This document shows positions 63,901-64,000 of a stretch of DNA of 64,000 nt, one piece after another (the first letter of the stretch is position 1; each line of letters opens with the position of its first letter). The notes beneath the pieces were generated by a model. That model saw nothing but the letters and a program-made list of their open reading frames with translations, searched no databases and was not told the origin of the DNA. The DNA lies in the NCBI GenBank assembly GCA_964496695.1, contig CAZCBE010000010.1, positions 36,228-100,227 of the forward strand, read 5' to 3'. A program made the translations under genes and the position numbers. Source of the stretch: SXTU01 sp964496695 (GTDB lineage: Bacteria; Verrucomicrobiota; Verrucomicrobiia; Limisphaerales; SXTU01).

Positions 63901-64000
63901 TCCCGAACCGTCAGCGTCGCCGTTGCCGGGCTGCCCAACGCGCCGTTCACGGCCCCGCCGGATGCGGAAGTCAAGGTCAGCGCCACTGTCACGTCCGCCG
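45921..64000 (-). CDS. Giant Calx-beta / delta-60 propeller protein, N-terminus outside window
   Basis: Open for more than 6,020 codons and still open at the window edge; the start is beyond 64000. Visible order from the edge: Calx-beta (3 plus a partial), block I, 5 Calx-beta, block J, 5, block K, 7, block L, 8 Calx-beta, a CARDB-like Ig segment, a P-domain, a DUF11 domain, and a final module ending RRFYRAIER. All four blocks have 7 repeats. Nested in single Calx-beta domains are FCCH-like segments (three sites, seven copies) and one LamG-like domain. C-terminal logic and domain grammar match the downstream giant, so the two are tandem paralogs. Presumably exported and calcium-binding; function is unknown. 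Confidence 0.95.
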   Translation of the reverse strand, partial: ADVTVALTLTSASGGAVNGALGSPATATLTVRDDDSVIGYSLNGFTVSENGGTAVISVRRAGGSAGTVSVGYATVAETGFAKATAGSDYTGVTNTLAFADGVTNLTYSITIQQDFTAEVPETVRLILTNIVAGGGASAALAAVGGTTVLLNQTVYGEATLTIQDDETSPGVLGFDSATYAVSEEAGSLTVSVQRNGGSAGTVTVQYQTAEQLVTVDTAGDRLLRTAHGLTNGATIRFATSGTLPGGLAAGTTYTLTNANANDFQLLAGGLLVDLSNAGSGTHWYAASGQALGGSPGVNDYAVTSGTLTFANGEIVKTFSLTINGDTLVEGNETFTLALAGQTGGATLGIAAATVTIVDNDSQVDLVGAPYSVSESAGSVTITARRTGGADGTVAVYYQTGTPGGTVATPGTDYTIVPPAAQTVTAVSGNDLTVAVHGLAVGNTVVFEGSGSVGGVTLSTVAYVVTNSTAGTFQIASNGTVVTLGSLGGSVTVRSALVWASGDAADKTFAVRITDDLDQESNEDFQVSLSNGPASGASVVVAAGTGIVTILDNDGTAGSGGALDLAFVTGTGPSTNVTTVALQPDGRIIAGGQFTNFNGTTANRLVRLNANGSVDASFALALGTGFSNTVNAVAVDQNTNALAATNVGKIIVAGQFTNANATIVGRLARLNANGTVDTAFNTALGAGANNSVSAVLIQPDGKVLLGGSFTAVGGAVRNFLARLNADGSLDTGFLNGLGGFNGSVRALALDANGNVVVGGSFTLINGVARTNLARLSGVDGSLDAGFTVGTDGTVLAVAVQPDGRVVFGGQFTQVNATNASLAMGYLARVSHNGVLENSVAFPASANDFVNTIVVQTNLFAPNAFRVVVGGSFTTISGVNRGRLARLQADGTLDPQINFGTGANDTVLAAAAAADGKLVVGGVFTTYDGTAARHLLRLQGGLNLGAGELNFSAATYDVNENAGSVTVTVTRTGGLNGLASGTVTSTYVSATSADFGNVNTQLNFVAGQQSASFSIVISPIPGITVSNPRTATLALSSATLGSVFPNATLNIRDVDSVLAFAQATYNVVESQGSVNIAVSRTGGTNGAVSVSYRTVADAGFGKATAGVDYTGVTNSLSFADSVISSFFTVAIAPDALTEGNETVSLELFNASTNATLGLTNATLTIIDDEISPGQLGFSVAAYAVSEENGAGGATNLLVTVQRAAGSAGLVQVNYATTNSGAVQATVGVDYTATSGTLTFADGEILKTFAVTILSDGLMEGNETFGLILTNVTGGATLGTSNATVTILDNDSQIGFQGAPYSTSETNGSFTVTLTRTGGTNGSVSVQFQTLERLVTVSGNTLQRTAHGLVNGTALQFASTGTLPGGLAYGTKYYVINATANDFQVASVAGGSAVSLSTAGSGSISYAVSAPVLGAVVANSATDQLQRSAHGLADGTTIQFMSTGTLPSGLAAGTTYYVIASAANNFQVATNSGGAAVDLTSAGTGTLTYSVTGQALGAVVADTVAERLQLANHGLANGTALQLASTGTLPGGLAAGTTYFVVGSSTNDFQVATTAGGAAVNLTSVGSGIHTYAVRGHTLSVVTADTTGDRLQRPAHGLADGLTVQFSSSGTVPGGLLAATTYFIVNGTLNDFQVATTLGGSGIDLTNAGSGTISYAVGGQALGGATRLVTADTTADTLLRLAHGLANDTVLRFASTGSLPGPLATGLDYFVVNATTDDFQLALSSGGAAIDLTNAGTGLHFFIAAPGEMLGGSDYTASNQTVVFADGQASATVTLQLGNEAHDDTTVEGNEVITLLLSGAVSVSGGGSASIVPGGSSTTLTLVDNEIELAFGAATYTVAENAGSATINVLRSGVATAAVTVAFATSDTLGTTSGLDYLATNGVLSFAAGVLTQSFTVPIVDNTVTNPNRSVTLTLTNPTGPFGTQVGAVSMATLIITDNDAAQVAGTNDAGFAATFNSTVHALGIVTNTALPSLVNKLVVGGDFTNVNGVAQNFITRLNRDGTRDATFNIGTGPSAPVRSVVVAPDGKVYIGGLFLQVNGLTRFFIARLDTSGAVDNAFTPFSGTDNAVLAMALQGDGKLVVAGQFTAVVGIPSGFIGRLNPDGSYDATFVTGSGADNFVRAVLLLPDGSVIIGGDFTSVNGVSSPHLAKLSASGAVDVAFAASVSTLGGFDGPIFSLGLQQLTNIVVAGQFNSAGGGTHLNLARVGTNGVVDSNFTAGANDYVNEVVVQPDGKLIVAGGFTTINGQLRSRVARLLVDGATDTTVNFGFGADADVEAVLVQPYDDRIVLGGQFTNFNGTPATRLVRVNGRDSTDAGQLSLSATNYTVSENGPAVSISVLRFGGLTGGLSGTFQTSDGSGLNAALTGTHYLGINNAFTLADGVSSTNFLVSIMDPPGDGTNVARVFNAVLVTNTVSTTSTVAIVDNDALLNYSLAIYNVSEVGGFATISVNRLGGSANAYTVQFATTNGSAFSTNNYGATNGTLAWADGDATAKTFRVTITNNAIATGNLTVNLGLFNATNTTLGVGVTLSGQTNAVLNILDDESSPGVIGFAQASYSVLESGGSALITVARTNGNQGSGTISYLATNAFRGTVPTGGPVAHWRFDEAPGATTAADSAGAFTGTLSSTGAVFVTGGISTNAISLSRASNGFVNMGAVLGQVNTNFTLVAWVRLSAGDTNNGAVLGKNVQGAANGYYLGVNAAGSLGQVNRASFFNGGLPAATPVSASVINDGNWHQLVAVYGLAGTSSIYVDGSPVETSATSTTIVANTASFLIGGTTVAGVATNLFNGLVDEVQIYGRALSAPEVDFLYLNPGAQTFQSSPATPGVDYTAVSGTLTFPNGQTSNSFTVTVLTDAIPEGNETIFLTLFSPTGASTNAAVLPVTALLTIQDDDAFVSFSATAYSVNETGTNATITIYRTAGTNGSVNVTVSSVDGTATSGLDYLGFTNVVTFTNGQSTASLTIPVSDDSVREGDETVLLSLSPGAGITLNPAASSAVLTIVDNEIELTFSLANYFVSESGTNVTINVLRTGVTNAAVAVNYTTIGTNPVTTAIDGLDYTSTNGLLSFAANVLTQSFNVLISDNAVFNADRTVGLVLTNPVGPGQFTTQLGSNGSATLTITNDDVVTVAGTVDSSFTSSVNGTVYALGINTNGLLTTNLGKLFLAGDFTTVNGLARNRIARLNRNGTLDTTFNPGTGANDSVRALAVQSDGKVIIGGFFTNVVSQSRNFIARLLPSGQIDPGFNPAAGPNGQVNAVLLQPDGKVVIGGQFTTVNGINQSFIARLLSDGSLDPSFTPGTGASAPVRALALLDDGSIIVGGDFQFFDGNSSSGLARLDTNGVVDFLFSATLSGGFTGGGVNGSVSAIAVQQGTNLVVGGTFASVNGVTRQNLARFDANGTLDMAFDVQVDNSVSTITAQPDGKLLLGGGFSTVNGVARSRAARLSTDGTLDTAINFGSGADNDITVSLVQFFDDQIVFGGAFSTFGGTTANRLVRLNGRDNTGSGVFEFSQTNFVYNEAALAIVSVNRNGGLVGTVSVDAFTLDGTASAPADYLTNYVTLTFAPGVNQQTFSVTLVNDSTVEGNETVNLVLTNALGGAGLGPVSNAVLTIADNDARLAFTLGTYNVSESTANAVITLARTGGTNGAVTVDFGTAAGGPSPATPGVDYTATNGTITFADGVTTASFNVRILGDAIVEGDENVNLTLSNPNGIGAASAILGLASATLRILDDDFSPGVLSLSTNAYSISENAGSVSITVTRTLGSLGLVSVSYSTGGGTATGGSDYTTANGTLSWPDGDSNLRSFNVTILDDVLVEGNQTFNITLSGATGGATLNTTNAVVTIIDDDGVVQFSTASYVVSENAGNATITVIRSGAINNLVTVNYYSTNTGSATPGGDFTNVIGVLTFNNSVTSQTFDVPIINDQLAEPNETIDLVLTNVVGNAFLGGLNTATITIVDNDIAVQFAAANFTVQEAGPNATITVTRTGATNSTVSVNYATSDGSAVAGQDYVTQIGTLTFGLSETSKTFSITILDDSVVEADETVNLALSVPTGGAVLGTPFTATLTIVNDDTGVEFFAPTYSVAENATNAIIAVRRIGVTNGAFNVNFATVNGTAVAPANYTATNGTVIFAGGVTSNFFRVAITDDLVPLGDKSLNLVLSSPTAGTVLGPQSTAVLTINDNEVTLQFGAATYSVLEDQTNALISVTRFGSGGGGVSVNFAAAPGSATAGTDFTVTSGTLTFTAGVTNLTFAVPLLDDISSETNETVNLTLSAPTGGATLGSQSNAVLRIVDNERVGSLDSLFLTGVGASSDVQAVARYTNSASTNFGKVIIAGDFQTVDGTNRTRIARLNPDGTLDLTFNPGAGADNVVYAVAIQADEKILIGGGFTTVGGAAHNYLTRLNDDGSVDAGYNPGTGPNATVLALALQADGKALIGGQFTNYNGTARSRLARLLSTGALDVGFAPGGANDLVYAIALDAANNIIVSGLFTSFSGSPRSQIARLSTTGALDGAFAPAFSVNAQIYALVVQPDGNILVGGSFTNVGAFNRLNLVRLSGVDGTVDPGFSSAATANSTVRSLAVEASGKILVGGDFTALAGASRFGFGRLDVNGALDAQHDPGTGVNGSVFAIAAQPDGKAIVGGHFTTEDGIARGNVARINGDHGVVQFVSATASVLERGTNVTLSVVRQNGASGSITVNFGTTNVTAAAGADFVATNGLLTFGPGVTNLDVVITILNDTLVEGNETFMVGLQNPVGGSFGAVTNATVTIVDDDSTLQFTVGATNIFENATNLVLVVDRAGVIDTTVTVPFNTANGTALDGLDFTGQTNTLTFDTNVATLTITIPILNDQVEEPSETFIVALGTPGGEASLGTNTTVTVTVLDNDSTLFLTANAATVLEDAGSVVLTVNRTGYTNNAVTTAFTTADGTAFAVTDYLATSGVLNFTTNVVSLTITVPLVNDQLEEATETFTVGLNTVTGEASFGAMTNATITILDNDSTLQLTSTAQTVVESAGSVTFSVARTGFTNSTVTVPFSTLDGGAVAGLDYTLTTNVLTFGTNVVGQSIVIPILNDTVVELTETFTLQLYPAGGEASLGASASALITVMDDDSTLDFSAATTSVVESAGSLTLTVNRVGTLDSTVSVGFATTNGTATAGLDYLATGGTLTFGTNVTSNTITVTILNDTVVEADETFSVVLSNPVGQSSLGLNGTNVVTIVNDDSTLQFSASGYSVVERLGSVTLTVARTGSLNSTVSVQYLSANVTAFAGADYLPMAGTLTLSTNVASSNLVVTILNDKLSELDETFTVTLSNPGGEASLGALAMATVTILDDESTLAFSSPTASVIESSGSLTLTVGRSGVIDTAVSAPFTFGDGSATNGVDYLGTNGVLNFGTNVASQTITVGVINDLVVETNKTFSITLGTPTGEALLGASGRVVTVTVVDDDSVLQFPFGQLNVAESAGSMIVTVQRVGATNVPVAVDLATADGLTRTAIANVDYSSVTTNLIFASGVDTRSVTVYLTNDFTEEGTETFRVLLSNPTGEATLGAQTTLTVSIIDDDFRTLIPAGVVLTAESFTPANNAVDPLETVTMNLSLRNVGNVNATNITATLLVSGGVMNPSGPQVYTSLLAGGASLAMPFTFTATQAQTIVATLSLNDGSGSVGTASFSIDLGVGNSFSNRSLINIPGTLSVPSFGPANPYPSAITVSNVAGVVNKVTVRLNGFTHSYPADVDVLLVSPTGQKVLLMSDAGSSFGVTNLTLTFDDLATANLPDLAPLTTGSFRPTDYAPTDSFAAPAPAGPYATNLTAMSGFSPNGTWSLYITDDTDQNFGNIVNGWTLNISTVNPTIDLRATMVGVPSAVTAPGTVTFTTTITNRGPNIAAGVIYSNALPAGLTFVSATSSAGSVVNIGSTVVFNLGALGTGSNHVVSVTASTSVPGSVVNTATVYSGEVELAPIDNTASATVTVAPAVQFSLFGVRQVNGQFSVTVSNAVVGRTYVVESATNFVNPITSTVWTPVGTNVAAGATFTIQDTGAGASSRRFYRAIER
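45924..46160 (-). other. C-terminal module shared by both giants
   Basis: NGQFSVTVSNAVVGRTYVVE ... WTPVGT ... SSRRFYRAIER. The downstream giant ends with the same pattern (GGQFLLTITAEPGRAYRVEY ... ARRFYRV, 19635-19850). Confidence 0.75.
46166..46528 (-). other. DUF11 domain
   Basis: IDLRATMVGVPSAVTAPGTV ... TITNRGPNIAAGV ... LPAGLTFVSATSS is the conserved DUF11 pattern, a surface-protein beta-sandwich. Confidence 0.8.
46537..47043 (-). other. P-domain (proprotein convertase type)
   Basis: VTVRLNGFTHSYPADVDVLL, LVSPTGQKVLLMSDAG, and NGTWSLYITDD ... NGWTLNI are the hallmarks of the P/Homo B domain, which often accompanies secreted bacterial proteins. Confidence 0.85.
47380..50052 (-). repeat. 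Calx-beta array of 8 closely related domains
   Basis: Eight domains from TASVLERGTN to QLNVAESAGS. They share FGTNV-type strands and a repeated GEASLG end, marking a separate, recently expanded subgroup. Confidence 0.8.
50053..51150 (-). repeat. Delta-60 block L: 7 repeats, predicted propeller
   Basis: Blades from VIIAGDFQTVDG to AIVGGHFTTEDG. Opens VGSLDSLF, closes ARINGD. Confidence 0.85.
51151..53519 (-). repeat. Calx-beta array of 7 domains
   Basis: From NFVYNEAALA to TYSVLEDQTN. Confidence 0.8.
53520..54633 (-). repeat. Delta-60 block K: 7 repeats, predicted propeller
   Basis: Blades from LFLAGDFTTVNG to IVFGGAFSTFGG. Opens AGTVDSSF, closes VRLNGRD. Confidence 0.85.
54634..57071 (-). 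repeat. Calx-beta array of 5 domains, one with LamG insert
   Basis: From NYTVSENGP to NYFVSESGTN; the third is split by the LamG-like domain at 55555-56241. Confidence 0.8.
55555..56241 (-). other. LamG-like (concanavalin A fold) domain nested in a Calx-beta domain
   Basis: VAHWRFDEAPGATTAADSAG, FTLVAWVRLSAGDT, GNWHQLVAVYG, SIYVDGSPV and LFNGLVDEVQIYGRALS are the standard order of a LamG/pentraxin-like carbohydrate-binding fold. It interrupts a Calx-beta domain after SYLATN, which resumes at PGVDYTAVSG. Confidence 0.85.
57072..58178 (-). repeat. Delta-60 block J: 7 repeats, predicted propeller
   Basis: Blades from LVVGGDFTNVNG to IVLGGQFTNFNG. Opens AGTNDAGF, closes VRVNGRD. Confidence 0.85.
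58179..61172 (-). repeat. Calx-beta array of 5 domains, one with a five-fold insert
   Basis: From TYDVNENAG to TYTVAENAG; the fourth is enlarged by the FCCH-like array at 58757-60012. Confidence 0.8.
58757..60012 (-). repeat. Five tandem FCCH-like repeats nested in a Calx-beta domain
   Basis: Five copies of about 83 aa: L-x-R-x-A-HGLxxGT, FxSTGTLPGGLAxGTxYYV, NDFQVA, GGxAVxLTxAGxGxxxY. They sit between VQFQT and GGSDYTASN of one Calx-beta domain. Confidence 0.85.
61173..62330 (-). repeat. Delta-60 block I: 7 repeats, predicted propeller
   Basis: Blades from IIAGGQFTNFNG to LVVGGVFTTYDG. Opens GGALDLAF, closes LRLQGG. Confidence 0.85.
62522..62745 (-). other. FCCH-like insert in a Calx-beta domain
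   Basis: TVTAVSGNDLTVAVHGLAVG, then FEGSGSVGGVTLSTVAYVV and TFQIASNG; placed after GTDYT, one strand later than the other inserts. Confidence 0.65.
63112..63372 (-). other. FCCH-like insert in a Calx-beta domain
   Basis: RTAHGLTNG, FATSGTLPGGLAAGTTYTL and NDFQLLAGG, between VQYQT and NDYAVTSG. Confidence 0.75.

Larger units (their letters stand above)
62331..64000 (-). repeat. Calx-beta array of 3 domains plus one cut by the edge
   Basis: GFTVSENGGT, TYAVSEEAGS (FCCH insert 63112-63372) and PYSVSESAGS (insert 62522-62745). Confidence 0.8.

Noticed and set aside
19632..64000. A toxin of the RTX or contact-dependent type
   Set aside because: No glycine-rich RTX nonapeptides, toxin domain or immunity gene is visible; Calx-beta and propeller domains alone do not indicate a toxin.

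Overview
The window most likely comes from a GC-rich member of the Verrucomicrobiota, probably the Pedosphaera/Limisphaerales lineage. This is inferred from gene content, not from a marker gene. The signs are enormous secreted proteins built from Calx-beta domains and delta-60 repeats, a C-terminal module of the type common in that phylum, many hairpin-rich intergenic repeats, and weak or absent Shine-Dalgarno sequences. No rRNA, tRNA, CRISPR array, integrase or insertion sequence was seen.

Left third (1-19,500): a normal gene-dense stretch with about twenty-one genes. It holds a ThuA-like protein, a lipoprotein, a secreted esterase, a YqgE/AlgH protein, a 39-residue lipoprotein too short for routine gene calling, an FmdB-like protein that has lost its zinc cysteines, ilvN-ilvC (branched-chain amino acid synthesis), and several small membrane proteins. 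A translationally coupled run follows: ispH, a diiron ferritin-like protein, and two tandem paralogous membrane proteins. Next come a winged-helix regulator/membrane-protein pair, a Gfo/Idh/MocA oxidoreductase, a sialate O-acetylesterase and an LptF/LptG-type permease. Six families of intergenic inverted repeats lie between these genes. Each consists of two inverted copies of an internal palindrome. In two families the arms differ by compensatory base changes that keep the hairpins intact.

Right two thirds (19,632-64,000): two giant genes in tandem on the minus strand, separated by 177 bp. The downstream one encodes 8,703 aa. The upstream one runs off the window after more than 6,000 aa. Both are mosaics of Calx-beta arrays (about 37 and at least 28 domains) alternating with blocks of delta-60 repeats.

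The main discovery is in these blocks. Counted by hand, all twelve contain a multiple of seven repeats: eleven have exactly 7 and one has 14. Each block opens with the second half of a repeat and closes with a first half, as expected for a seven-bladed beta-propeller closed by a shared blade. The giants therefore look like strings of about thirteen propellers joined by calcium-binding Calx-beta arms. Other domains (LamG-like, FCCH-like, and an unnamed YYG...NEG domain) are nested inside single Calx-beta domains or single propeller blades, repeatedly at the same loop. The proteins are probably secreted or on the cell surface; their function is unknown.

A second regulatory observation: a TTTGCAWYGCAAA palindrome lies in the promoter of the winged-helix regulator operon and again upstream of ispH, suggesting one regulator controls both.
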